Shown here in pieces: positions 11,185 through 22,403 of a stretch of 64,000 bases of DNA. Origin of the DNA: Allantophomopsis cytisporea (Eukaryota; Ascomycota; Leotiomycetes; Phacidiales; Phacidiaceae); contig CP103025.1 in the NCBI GenBank assembly GCA_024752435.1, positions 1,178,001-1,242,000 of the forward strand, given 5' to 3'. The notes beneath the pieces are model-generated. The model was not told the origin of the DNA. It did no database searches and saw nothing but the letters and a program-made list of their open reading frames with translations. Position 1 is the first letter of the stretch, and every line of letters begins with the position of its first letter. The position numbers and the translations under genes are program-made.

Positions 11185-11752
11185 AATTGTGTCGGATCAA
11201 TTGGAAGCCTTCGTAAATTAAGAGTCGCAACAGAGGATTATATTTTGATTCACTACAATCAATCTTAATTGAGTGGTGGAAGTGAAACCTTGGAACTGCA
11301 GAAATTGAAGTGTTGGATAAGGATACAGAGACAAACACAGTCTTTATCCTGATCCATTCATTGATATGAGCTTGCTATCACCAAGCGAGGCACGCGCAGA
11401 AACACCGACTTCGCAGCTATGACACAAGACACAAGACAATACCGGGGGACTCATTTGCAGACCCATCATATTCTCATTGGTTTCGCCCTCAGCACATCAA
11501 AATACCATTGGTCGCTCACTATAAGGCCCTGAAGAATCATATACATAGTACGCATCATTACGTCTGCCTTGGACGTTAGTGTCAGCCTGATAGCCTAGAA
11601 AGTGACATTCGGGGTCCGTTCAAACGGACTAAAGTAGTCGAAGAGGCGTCTCGTTCATCAACGAGATTCCCTTTCGATTATAACCATCATTTGCAAAGTT
11701 GTTACCCTTCAGCTTCTCTTCCTTGGACCGGACTTTTCTCTCTACCAACAAT
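11185..11752. promoter_or_regulatory. Divergent promoter region of CIA30 and DUF676 lipase
   Basis: 568 bp between the two starts, without a supported gene. It is the only place for both promoters. No specific site recognised. Confidence 0.35.
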
Positions 11753-13194
11753 ATGGAGTCCACCAACAACGGCCATGGCGCCGTGCATTTGGCTGTTTTG
11801 GTGCATGGGTATGATAGCAGTACTCTGTCCATATGATTGTTTGTGCGCTTGGAGTATATTTATACTAACTTCTTTGTAGATTATGGGGAAATCCACAGCA
11901 CCTGGCTCAAGTAGCGAAAGCCCTACGCAACAAACATTCTGAAGACTCTCTCCATATTTTGGTTGCGAAGCGCAATAGTGGAAGCTTTACCTATGATGGC
12001 ATTGAACTCGGGGGCGAACGCGTGTGCCAAGAGATTGAGGAGGAAATCGAGAAACTTGCGCGCGAAGGACAAGAAATCAAGAAGTTGAGTATAATCGGGT
12101 ACTCTTTGGGAGGGCTCGTCGCCCGTTATGCGGTTGGTCTGCTTGATTCAAAGGGCTGGTTTGAGAAGGTTGAGCCCGTGAACTTCACTACATTCGCAAG
12201 TCCTCACCTTGGTGTTCGCACGCCCTTGAAAGGCTATCATAATCATATCTGGAACGTTCTCGGTGGGAGAGTGTTGAGCATGAGTGGGCGGCAACTGTTC
12301 ACAATTGACAAGTTCAGACAGACTGAGAGACCTCTTCTCTCTGTACTTGCAGATCCGGACTCCGTCTTTATCAAGGGATTGGCTAAATTCAAACGGCGGA
12401 CTTTATATGCCAATATTGTGAACGACAGAAGCGCCGTTTACTATACTACTGGCATCTCCAAAACTGATCCTTTCACCGATTTGTCCAAAGTCAGACCAAA
12501 CTATCTCCCAGGCTATGAAGATGTGATCCTGGACCGTGACGAACCAGTACTCCCAAAGGAACCAGAAACCGAAATACCTACTTTCTACACGAGACTAGCG
12601 ATCGGCAGTGATCATTATGCTCGACGAGTTCCACTCTTACTAGCTCTTGTAATCTTCGTTCCAATCGGTGTGACAGCGTTCCTTATTAACTCTGGAATCC
12701 AGTCCATTCGGAGTAGTCGCCGCATCAAATTACACGAGGCTGGCAGGGCTGGAATTGAAGTGGGCGACTATCGTATGCCACTTCTCATTAACGGCATGCG
12801 AACAGCCGTCGAGGATGTGTACGAGAATCTAAATAGTGCACAAGAGAACGAATACCTGGCACAGGGAAGCGAGGAAGAAGCAATTCCCGACTCGCCACAC
12901 GCCTTCCGTCCCACTGGCAGTGAGAAGGCTCCGTCTGTAGCTGGCTCAGAAACTAGCCTTGATGACGCTCTGTTCCAATCCAAGAGCCACGTCGATGTCC
13001 CTACTCTGGCACTGGCGCCCTATCAATTCTCCATGATTCAGGCTTTGGACAAAGTCGGCTGGCGCAAATACCCCGTCCATATTCATAAGGTTGGCCATAG
13101 TCACGCAGCCATTATTGTGCGTACTGAGAAACCATCTTTTTCTGAGGGCCACGTTGTTCTTCGTCACTGGTTGGACGAAGAATTCTTGCTCTAG
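11753..13194 (+). CDS. DUF676 serine lipase/esterase (Lpl1/Rog1-like)
   Basis: Exons 11753-11808 and 11880-13194 (71 nt intron) give 456 residues. The splice rebuilds VLVHGLWGNPQH, the oxyanion-hole region of the alpha/beta-hydrolase fold. The nucleophile elbow GYSLGG (G-x-S-x-G) and NFTTFASPHLG follow, as in the DUF676 family that includes yeast Rog1 and the lipid-droplet phospholipase Lpl1. A late SDHYARR and C-terminal HIHKVGHSHAAI offer candidate catalytic His residues; the latter, close to the end, is typical of the fungal group. One hydrophobic segment (VPLLLALVIFVPIGVTAFLI) suggests membrane or lipid-droplet attachment. The substrate is not evident from sequence. Confidence 0.85.
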
Positions 13195-13625
13195 AAACAG
13201 GCAGCTTCCATGCCTTGTAGAGATGATGGCTTGCAAGAGCCCTTGACGAAATTTTCTTTGTGTAGATTTGCTATTACGGGTGTTTAAAGCGAGCGGTAGC
13301 GTGTTATTCTTGTCACTGATTTGTTGTTTTAGACTTGCGTATGTTTAGATGCCAATAATGCTGGTAAATGAAGGTTAGAGTGCGTTGCTTTGGTGTGGCA
13401 CACCAGAATCTGTATTTTAATAGATTTAAGCCCATGCAATACAAAAGAATATGTTACAATTAGTTCCGACGATGCACATTCTATCATGTACCTTCGCATT
13501 GTGATAAAATCATGGGGCGACGACAATCAACCCAATAAATATGTTTGATTCCAAATTATATGAATTCCGTTCCAGTCCTGCGTAATATGATCCTTGAATA
13601 TCCCACCTACTTCAACATCCTAACC
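13195..13625. other. Intergenic, convergent 3' ends
   Basis: 431 bp between the converging lipase gene and the small mitochondrial gene. It is AT-rich and holds no gene or repeat that I can support. Confidence 0.4.
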
Positions 13626-14021
13626 TTAACGGCCTTTCTACAGACAGTTAGTAACCTCCAAAAAAGCAACATATAACTTAATCATCTTTAGAGAACTTAC
13701 GCCGCCTCTCTCGTCATTCATACCCAACACCGGGCCAGGTGCCTCGGGGAACTCACGCTTGGCCTTCGCATTACTGTTCCCATGGTCGGACTCGCTCGTT
13801 GCCTGACTGCTACCGCCTCCCTTCGCGCGCTCTGCCTGGCCGCTCTCTGACGCCTCCTTCTGCACGTTGTGGCTGTCATTGCTACGCGTCACGTGGTCCT
13901 CCGATTCGCTGCCTTTACGGGTGAGAGGTGTTGTTGAGAATGCTGAGGAGAGTGCCGGTGTGCAGGCTGAGAGGATGGTAGGGCGGAAGCAGATGTTACG
14001 AGGAAATTGGCGGACGAGCAT
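13626..14021 (-). CDS. Small predicted mitochondrial protein, unknown function
   Basis: Exons 14021-13701 and 13637-13626 (63 nt intron) encode 110 residues. The N-terminus MLVRQFPRNICFRPTIL with later STTPLTRKG looks like a mitochondrial presequence with a cleavage region. The middle is polar and disordered. The C-terminus EFPEAPGPVLGMNDERGG plus KGR from the last exon is the part I believe is conserved among ascomycetes. The last coding exon is only 12 nt (three residues and stop). Without splicing the frame would run on into the hydrophobic KMIKLYVAFLEV, so splicing decides the C-terminus. I assign no function. Confidence 0.65.
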
Positions 14022-14626
14022 TGTAGAGCTTTCTTGGATTCAGTATTGGTACTGGTATTGGAGAATAGATATTAAGAATGAAATCGTATGTTCGTATGTA
14101 TCGATTGAGAGTTTCTGGGGATTTTGGGGGCAATTGAAGCTCTTTTATGATTTCGCAATCTATCACAAGCTGGTGTATGCTACCCCGGATTTTGATGGTC
14201 TAATGTCATGTCGTCACTGTCAGGCATGTACATAGCAGTAAGAACCCACACCACCAAATGTACTTGGTGGGTAGTTCATAATAGTGGAGCTGCTTTGGAT
14301 ATTCATCCTTTAAGCACGGAAATAGACTCCTTTGGATAAATAGTAGCCGTACGTACTTGCTGTAGCTCCGTGGAATAAGCTAATCTGAAAAGCTGCGTTG
14401 ATAACATAGCTAATTTTGAAAATGACTTGAGCTCTCCAGATTCAGCTCTCAATAGATATTAAAAAGGAAATTCAACTCACCTCACTTGGTTGGATTGAAA
14501 AGTATAGGTATTTCATTGCATTATATCGATTACTCCCGCTGTCCTCAACTCCAACGTTCCTTGACGCACAACGCCTCTATGCCAATCCTGAATTTTGTAT
14601 CATAACACACCAGCTACACTATAATT
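14022..14626. other. Intergenic region, nothing recognised
   Basis: 605 bp between the start of the small mitochondrial gene and the end of NUP85. No ORF, repeat or RNA gene is supported. Confidence 0.4.
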
Positions 14627-17600
14627 CTAAAGGCTCCCATCAGCCTCCAAGACCCACACTCGAGCAAGTTCCTTTGCCAAACCCAGTCGCAAGATCCGCA
14701 GAATATCATTGCCGGTCGTAGAAACAGAGATACCCTTCCGCCAGTCCCATCCGCGCTTGATGTTCCCTTTCACCATAACTCCGCTGCTGCTCATAGATCT
14801 TTGCAGCTGGGATGCAAACATGGAGCTACCAACAAGACTGAACTCACTTCCTGATGTTGATTGCCTTAGCAAGTCGTTCGGGGTAGAGCCCTTCAGGCCT
14901 TGCGTCGAGTACATCACCGTTTTGAGGAACTCGTCGCATGCCGTGAATATTCTTGGGTTGACAGTCTGAAGGTCTTCAATAGCCTTCATAAGGAGATATA
15001 TTTGCTCGGTATTGATAGTGGGTTGTGGCTGGTTCACAAAGACCAGGGCTTCACCAAGTAGTGCAAGGAGAAAATCAACACTGACAACAGCTTCTCGTTC
15101 CTCATCGTAGTAACCGCCCCGGATGTTATCATCAGCACTAGCAATGACCGCAATCAAGGCAGTAGCAGCATCTATCCTTCGTATGATAGCGCTCTGTGGG
15201 GATTTCCCACTCTCAGGTGAAACCTCTTCATCTCTCAAATGATAGAATCGGCGAAGGGTTGCGTATCCACTGAGATTCTTATGTAAAAGTGCGCCCGCTT
15301 CGTAATCGATCTGTGATAGCTCGGTCAAGGTAGCCTTGGGGGAATGTACAAGACGCCTCAGATGGTCATCAAGCTCAGAGTCTGCTGGGAATGCCGTCGA
15401 TCGGAGCAAAGAGTGTGATATCAAAAGATCCAGAACATCTCTGACCTTTCTAGAGCTATGCGCTAGCGCGTAGTACCACAACGCTTCTCCAAACTTTTGA
15501 GTTCCTTCAGCAAGCCTATTGGCATAGTCCTGCGTAGTTTATATTAGTATAGAACAAAAAAAGAATAATCCAGAAAGTGCTAGTTACCTCTGAGACATGT
15601 TCCGCTAAGTTGGCCATACCAAGCTCATTAAGAAGTCTGATTAACCGGTCTACAGTGGCTCCAGAGTCCTTTGGCAGCGTATCAAGTACATTGCCCACCT
15701 CTTCTTCTGAACGGTGCGGAGAATCCAGACGTCCTAGAATCTCGATTGCTACTTCCCAACCCTCTCGAACGGTCTTCGATTGCCCACGAATCGACTCGGA
15801 TTCCATCCTTCCATGTCCTGTAAGCCCATGGGCATACGAGATGAGGGTCGAATCCTTGACGCCATCTGCCTTTTGTGCTGGTGCATCAATACCAAGGACG
15901 GCCAAGTCCTCTTGATCAAGACTTCCCATAGAAATAAGACTCTGTGGCTCAGAAACTGGGAGCCATCCACCGAGAGATGCGACCTCAACTAGGGCAGATG
16001 CTATCGGGCCAGATAACGTTCGAAGGTATGCCACTACAGCTTCAACATCCCCCTCAAAAGCGCAGGCTAATGCAACTTCAGAAGGAACTAAAGTGTTGAC
16101 TTGAAGATCTGTAGAGCCATCTGTAGCCTTTTTGAAACATCGAACCAGCTTCTCCAGATAGAACTCAGGATTCGTATTTTCAGCCGAACTCGAGAATCTA
16201 CTGTGTGAGTTCCCAAGAGCTAATTGCCGATCGTCTCTGCCTTCGTCCCACCAAACCATCAAACCAACAGCTGCCTCTGTCCAGTCCTCTGCACTAGCGA
16301 CAATCTCAACAGCACCTCCCTCCAGCAACCCATAAAGTGCCAGAAGGTTTTGATAGATACCCCAGGGGACCCTGCTTTCTGCTCTCCTTGCTGTTCCAGT
16401 GTAGGATTGGTCATAATCCGATAGACCTGAAAGACCAAAGTTCTCAGCCTCGTAGGCAGAAGAAACGCCTCCACTTTTGTCTCGCCCCTCAGAGAAACGC
16501 TTCAAATTCTCTGATGCTTGCGAAGCACGGAGTCGAAAGAGGGTCCAGTCACTTCCTTGAACATTCCAATCATTTCGAATAGCAGGACATTGATCTAGCA
16601 ACTGCACAGCCTCACTAATAACTTTTTCAATATTGGCAAGTGCTGTCCCTGAGTATCCGCGTGAACCAAGATGACTTCTTTCATCATCCTCTAGAATTCT
16701 AGCATTTTTCCAGCCAGCTTCTCGCAACGCATTGGCAACTCCTTGAACCCTTCCCCGAAGCAGTTCACTGTAGATGACATCCCAGAAGTTTGGGTGGCTT
16801 GCAGGGCTGGGTCGATAAGTGATGACATCCCTCATCTGATTTGGGTAAGGGTAATGAAATTCTGTCATCCATTCAAGAAGAACTTGTGGGATGGGCGTTT
16901 GTCTAGGGAGCGGGGGTGCCAATAGGGACGAACCGAAGTTGATGACGCTTCTGGCATATGCATTCTCTTGGTTCTCCGTAGGACGCGGGTGGTGCAGCTG
17001 TAATAATAATGTCGCTATAAAGTTTGCTCTTGCAAAGTCGGACGCACTAGGATTTGGCCCAATACCAGAAACATACTCTTCCATAACAGCAGGGGCAGTA
17101 ATTTTGTCGTAGTTAGACCACAGGTCTACAAGCTCCGACGGTATCCTGGATAATGCCTGGTGGAGCTTCGTATCATTATCATTGGCCACAATTCCCTCAT
17201 CATACAGCCGCAAGATGAGCTCCTCCGTCCTCAAAACAAGGTCATCTGATTCCTCAACTGGATGATCTGCCAGGTGCATGAATGTGTCTCGCGCAATTCG
17301 TCCATATGTGGATTCTGGAGGAGCTTCCTCGCCCATTGGCTTTCCGAAGTCACTACTCCGTGTGCTCTTTCGCGGGCTGGAATTCGTGGATCGCATTAGT
17401 GAATTCCCGTAGCCTTTTCCCCCAGATAAGAAGCCAGCACTATTGCTGCCATATCTTGACCCTCCAAATCCATCGTCTTCTTCGTATGGCGCATCCTGAC
17501 TCATCTCATCGTCACTGTAGCGCTCGTCGATGGGGGGTTTATCGTCGTATCGCTCCTCTGGCCCGTCGTTTTCTTGACCATGCTCATCTTCATATTCTTC

Positions 17601-18014
17601 GTCACTATACTCCTCATCTGGCGCTTGAAAGAAATTCGAGGGTTTAAGAAACTCTCTGTCCCCTCTAGTTAATCCAGAAGGTGGCGGCGCAAATGAAGCA
17701 AGTCCTGGTCTAGCTGATGGTGAAGACATGGGACTATTGAACCCTCCACCGAAGCTTTGTTGTGTATAGTTGGAGGCTGTGGACATTCCAAAGACGTTTG
17801 AGTTTCCAAAGGTTGGCAAAGGCTCCATGGTTGAACTACCTAGAAAAGACGATGGGGGTGGACCAGCTGGTGTGAAGGAGCCAGCAGATGATGGCGGCGG
17901 AGGTCCCGCCGGCGTTGTAGAGCCATGTGAATCTCCAAAGAAGTTCCTGGAGCCATTTTGCGACCGACTTGGAGTTGACGGTGGACTTGAGGAATATGGT
18001 GCTTGGAAAGACAT
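14627..18014 (-). CDS. NUP85: Nucleoporin Nup85
   Basis: Exons 18014-15588 and 15529-14627 (58 nt intron, phase 0) encode 1109 residues. The first ~160 residues are a Ser/Pro/Gly linker with scattered FG dipeptides (NFFG, NVFGMS, QQSFGGGF). An acidic patch follows (EEYSDEEYEDE). The rest is the helical Nup85 solenoid with PELVDLWSNYDKI-like and NFWDVIYSELLRGRVQG blocks, and the C-terminal block GNIKRGWDWRKGIS that is typical of fungal Nup85. Nup85 is a Y-complex (Nup84 complex) scaffold subunit. The ATG at 18014 (MSFQAPYSSS) is preferred over one 24 codons upstream because family members begin this way. Divergent from NHP2. Confidence 0.85.
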
Positions 18015-18361
18015 TTTGTCTCTCTGTAAATTCACTCTTTTTGAGTACGAATGAAGAGGTGGCAAAAGGTCAAGCTTCAAGGACAAGCCAATGCGATCCT
18101 TTCCACCTTGTATTGAAGTGAACGCAGGAAAAGGAAAAAGAAATTCGTTCAGTTGTGTTTACTGCAAGCATGTCTTGAACGCGCCTTGTCTGTCGGGCTG
18201 TTAATCGTTTCCGCGAAGCTCCCATATCGGGTTTAGCGTCAAGAATTTCAGAATTCGCATCGCGAAAAGTTGTAAATTTACAAGTTCGAAAAGCTGGAGA
18301 AACCAACACCCAACGAACCAATTTTTCAACGACTCGACTTTTTATATACACGACAGTCAAA
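18015..18361. promoter_or_regulatory. Divergent promoter of NUP85 and NHP2
   Basis: 347 bp between divergent starts. A TATATA-like element (TTTATATACA) lies around 18339-18348, just before the NHP2 start. Otherwise no recognised site. Confidence 0.4.
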
Positions 18362-19095
18362 ATGGGCAAGGACAGAACCGAGAAGAAGGATAAGAAGGAG
18401 AAGAAGGAGAAGAGAAGCGAGGTCGATGGTGTAAAGAAGGCATCCAAGAAGGAAAAGAAGTCGAAGCTCAGTGGTGACAATGTTGCCGCTGCTCTCGAGG
18501 AGGCAATGGAGACCGCAGATTCCCCAGTCGTAGAGTCTACCACTGTTGTTATCACAGAGTCCTCTGATGCTGTTGCTAAGCCAGTTGGTGCTCTGGTTCC
18601 ATTCGCTGCTCCATTGGCCGATGAGAAGGTCGCCAAGAAGGTTCTTAAGAGCGTCAAGAAGGGTAAGCGTTAAAACCTCTTTCACACAAATTCATCAAAT
18701 TTCAATACTAACGATAACTTTTAGCTGCCAAGAACAAGACCCTCAAGCGTGGTGTCAAGGAAGTCGTCAAGTCTTTGCGAAAGTCACCAGCCGGTACCAG
18801 CATCACTGAGGCTCCAGGCGTTGTCATTCTTGCTGCCGACATCTCCCCAATGGATGTCATCTCTCACATTCCAGTCCTTTGCGAGGATCACGGAGTCCCA
18901 TACATCTTCGTTACCAGCAGAGCAGAGTTGGGTGCGGCTGGTAACACCAAGCGACCAACATCCGTTGTCATGGTATCACAGAACCGAACAGGCGCCAAGA
19001 AGGCCGAGAAGATTGAGGGTGAGGATGAGTTCCAAGAGGTCTACAAGGACTTGGTCAAGGTTGTGGAGAAGGAGGGCCGTAACGTCAGAGTATAG
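18362..19095 (+). CDS. NHP2: H/ACA snoRNP protein Nhp2 (L7Ae family)
   Basis: Exons 18362-18662 and 18725-19095 (62 nt intron, phase 1) encode 223 residues. The first ~45 residues are Lys/Glu repeats, a nucleolar-type tail longer than in yeast Nhp2. The L7Ae/L30e RNA-binding domain fills the second half: KTLKRGVKEVVKSLRKS, VVILAADISPMDVISHIPVLC, VPYIFVTSRAELGAAGNTKR. This is the kink-turn-type binding core. Nhp2 works with Cbf5, Nop10 and Gar1 in rRNA pseudouridylation. The ATG lies at the start of a CAGTCAAA leader. Assignment as Nhp2 rather than Snu13 follows from the RELGAAG-type loop and the length. Confidence 0.92.
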
Positions 19096-19343
19096 ATTGG
19101 TGGCTGGTCGGGGTTTCTTGTGATTCATGACTTTCTTGCAAACTCTTGGCAGGAGATGTGTACAGTGAACGGCGTTTCGGATATAGGTTAAAATAGTTAG
19201 GGTTGGGTTTCAATCTTTCAAAAGTCACTTGTCCTGTCTATTTCCGTTTGTGAATTTTCCATGTCTTTCATTCCAAAGAACTATATGTGAAGCAAACTCG
19301 CATCCTGCTAACATACAACTTTCTCCTACTCAATAACAAATCC

Positions 19344-20100
19344 TCATGCAGATGTTTCATTATCCAAGGCATCATACTGGCTATCACCAGTGGTTCCCTT
19401 CTGCGTTGGAAGTCCTGCCGTACCTCCAGTGTTCGCATTGAATTGTTGGAACTTCTGCTCTGCTAGTCTTCCCGGGTCGTTCTTGCTACCAATCTCACTG
19501 TTGAAGCTAGCATTCTTTCCATCACCACCACTAAAGCCTCCTTCCGTCAAGTTTTTTCCTTTCGGTCCACCGTAAGTTACATCCCGATCAGCGGGAACAT
19601 AACCTGGTGCAGTATCAGCATGAGCAGATCCTCCTGTACCACCATGGCCACCAGAGGTATAAGCTGCGGTCTGACCAGCACCCGTTGATCGATCTTGGCC
19701 TCCTAAGGCGTCTGGATAAGAACCACCCTCATCGTTGCGAGCCTCGGCGTCTCGGGTTGGATCGAGACGTTGTGCTCCGGAGGTGTTCGTGTTGGCGAAG
19801 GTAGAAGAATCCCCTGAGACACCCAGAGGCTGGCCTCCACGGTTATGAGAGAAGGTTTCGGACTCGGCGGCCAAGGAGTCAGCAGCTACTGGGCCAGCAG
19901 ATTCTTTGATGGGTGGTGCGTTTGGGTCAGTGACCTGTGATTCAATCAGCTTTGATCACATTGCTTGCCGTGAGAAAATCAACATGGAGTCGTCAAAGGA
20001 ACTACTTTCAGAACACTCAAGTAATATCAACTGTGACTTCTTATACAGTCATTATGGTTCTTACCTTGGTGCCCTTGCTTGGTGGTTGATGAGTACTCAT
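19344..20100 (-). CDS. Glycine-rich hydrophilic protein, LEA/hydrophilin-like
   Basis: Exons 20100-20065 and 19934-19344 (130 nt intron, phase 0) encode 208 residues starting MSTHQPPSKGTKVTDPNAPP. The protein is almost free of hydrophobic stretches and rich in Gly, Asp, Asn, Ser and Thr, with no Cys seen. Blocks such as YGGPKGKNLTEGGFSGGDGK and FNSEIGSKNDPGRLAEQKF look conserved to me among ascomycete unknowns. The composition fits a hydrophilin (stress-protective disordered protein); that role is inference. An AGGGG stress-element-like motif lies at 20559-20563 upstream. A second small hydrophilic gene follows at 20969-21265 on the same strand. Confidence 0.72.
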
Positions 20101-20968
20101 TTCGTCTTGTTAAAATGTATCAATTATATGGAATTTGCGTTCAGAGTGGTTTGTTATTTTGTTCGAAATGCTTTCCAGTAGAGTTGAATTGATTGAATAC
20201 TATGTAGATGTTTTTAAATACTATGAGGTTTACAAGTATTACACCATTCAGTATGATTGACAACGATTAAATCATCATGCATAGGCACCGGAGCTCTCTT
20301 TACCCATTACATCATTCACTCAAGACATGACTTACTTTATCTCACCTATCCTTAACAAGTTTTAGGTTTTTCAAATAATAGCATACCTCTTAAAGTGGCA
20401 TCATGTTTATACCGATAAGGTAGATAAATCCCTGTGAGATACTTGTTTCGCCAGTATATCTAACGCTTTCCGTCCCTAATGTTGGTGTGACTCTTGATCT
20501 TTCCATGGCGCGAGGCTGAAGAGGCTGGTGGCGTACTCAAGCAAACACCACAAACAAGAGGGGTACTTGGAGTGTATAATTTATATACAAGAGTACAATA
20601 ATTATAGTAGACTTCATGAAATTCTACAAAGATGCGTCTGTCTTGCGATATGATGCATTTTGTTATCAGTTATTATCACTTTTTCTCTGGAGTGGAGTTT
20701 TGTTGAGGAAGCAGAGTCTTGTTGCTCAGCACTTGCTTTACTCTCATAGTCATTTTGTGCATCTCAAAAAAAACGCCTTTAGTTTGAATCCAAATTGAAT
20801 TGCTGCACAGTTTAAATTATGATTGATAGCACATAAAAATATACTGGTGAAACAGTTTGGCTTTCAAAGTGATTTATTTCTCATTTCGATGAAGTATCAT
20901 AACCCCTGGCTATCAATGCCATAGCCTCAACTCCTAAAGCAAATTTCTTATTCCTTCATGATATTGGT
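20101..20968. other. AT-rich intergenic region upstream of the 208-residue hydrophilic gene
   Basis: 868 bp, AT-rich, no supported gene. It holds the promoter of the gene starting at 20100, with an AGGGG at 20559-20563. The ORF at 20616-20798 has no family features. Confidence 0.4.
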
Positions 20969-21265
20969 TTATCTTGCGACAGCGTCCCTTGGGATACCCT
21001 CCAAGTTGTCCTTTCCTTGTCTTCCAACACCACTCAAATCAGCGCCGCCTGCCTCACGCACACCAGATCCACCAGTAGCTGGCTCGCGAAGACCAGTAGT
21101 GGCGCCGTTGCCAGTGGAGATGTCACTGCCGGTAGCACCAGATCCAACGTTAACGGTGCGAGCATCAGAAGAGTTCCAGTCAGAAGCGGTTGGTGGGTCT
21201 TCTGGGAGGGGAAGGTTGGCTTGACGCTCAGCGATCAAGTCACTCTTAGATTGTTGCTCAGGCAT
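20969..21265 (-). CDS. Small hydrophilic conserved protein, hydrophilin-like
   Basis: A single-exon 98-residue protein starting MPEQQSKSDLIAERQANLPL. It is polar, Gly/Ser/Asp-rich and lacks Cys and membrane segments. The N-terminal LPLPEDPPTASDWNSSDART and the C-terminal GRQGKDNLEGIPRDAVAR are motifs I believe recur in small ascomycete unknowns. The 5' leader holds a likely intron (21277-21333, donor GTACGT, acceptor CCGCAG) just before the start, which is common for stress genes of this kind. It follows a second hydrophilic gene on the same strand. Function unknown; a protective role in stress or dormancy is inferred from composition only. Confidence 0.72.
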   Translation of the reverse strand: MPEQQSKSDLIAERQANLPLPEDPPTASDWNSSDARTVNVGSGATGSDISTGNGATTGLREPATGGSGVREAGGADLSGVGRQGKDNLEGIPRDAVAR

Positions 21266-22403
21266 GTTGATGGATTCTGCGGGATGTTAGTTGTCAATTC
21301 TCTTTCGATTACGAGGGTCCAACCGAGACGTACGTTGAATTTATGAGGAGTTGAAAGGTGATTGGTATATGTTGTTCGTAGATTGAAGTTGGTTGTTGTA
21401 GTGTTGTGAAGGTGGCTATGATGATATTAGAAAAATAAAAATGAAAGTGAGAAGTCAATACTGTAACTGATATACATTTTCTTAGAGCTTCAACGAGCCT
21501 CAGCAATGACATCAGTCATTTACTGATTTTCTGCAATATTCCGTCACTTGCCCCTCCCATCATAGAAGATCGAGAAAAGCATACATATGACGTTTAGTTT
21601 CCGATGCGATCTGAAGTTCCATAAGGCACACACGACAATTCAACAGCAACAAAAACCGACACAATAAAATTCAATCAATCTGCACCACTAAGACTTTTAC
21701 GAGTCAAGTAATTCTCCACATGTTGAAATAAAAACAATTTATTACCTATTACAACCCTTCCGAATCCGCTTTCAATGGCACGGCATCTATCTGTATTGCG
21801 ACTGCCAAGACTTTCGATATTCGATGAGCTTACCATGTGGGGATGGTTTCGGGGGAAAGTCTCCGTTGCGTCACACAAAAACAGTGGCGATCCCCAACCT
21901 TTCATGCTTCTTACCCTTTCCTACGCATTCTCCTGAAATCAAATCAAGTTCAAAACGTCGTCAGAGATATCTCGATACCTTAGGCAATCCGTTATCTTAT
22001 TCCACGTTACCTTACCCAGGTACCCTACTTGAGTATTGTATGATGTGACTTGTGGTGTCTCGTCTATCAGTATCAACGTGCTGTCACTACTTACCAAGTT
22101 ATGCCCTTACTCGGTGTGATCTCAACATAGAGCAGTTGAACATACGTTACCACTTCAGTCTCATGACTATAGAGACCTCCAAGCATTCATCTGTGACAAG
22201 GCGAGATGTGGTTATCGATTTCACTAGGATTGAGCCGTGATAAATTCTAGTTTCATCCGGAAAGTTTCTAGCAATCTCAATCAGTTCAATCATTCCCTCA
22301 TGCTACAAATACAAGGAATAGACTGCCATGCTCCCTAGTCACGGAGTACGCCTTATTACATTGCCTATCGTCTTTTTTCTTTTTTTTTGTTTACGAAAGG
22401 TAT
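21266..22403. other. Intergenic region with promoter of the 98-residue gene
   Basis: 1.1 kb. A likely 5' UTR intron lies at 21277-21333. A CCCCT (AGGGG on the minus strand) stress-element-like motif lies at 21551-21555. The remainder to the end of YLF2 holds no supported gene. Confidence 0.45.
21277..21333 (-). other. Predicted 5' UTR intron of the 98-residue hydrophilic gene
   Basis: A 57 nt stretch with donor GTACGT and acceptor CCGCAG, ending 11 nt before the start codon. Read from splice signals only. Confidence 0.5.
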
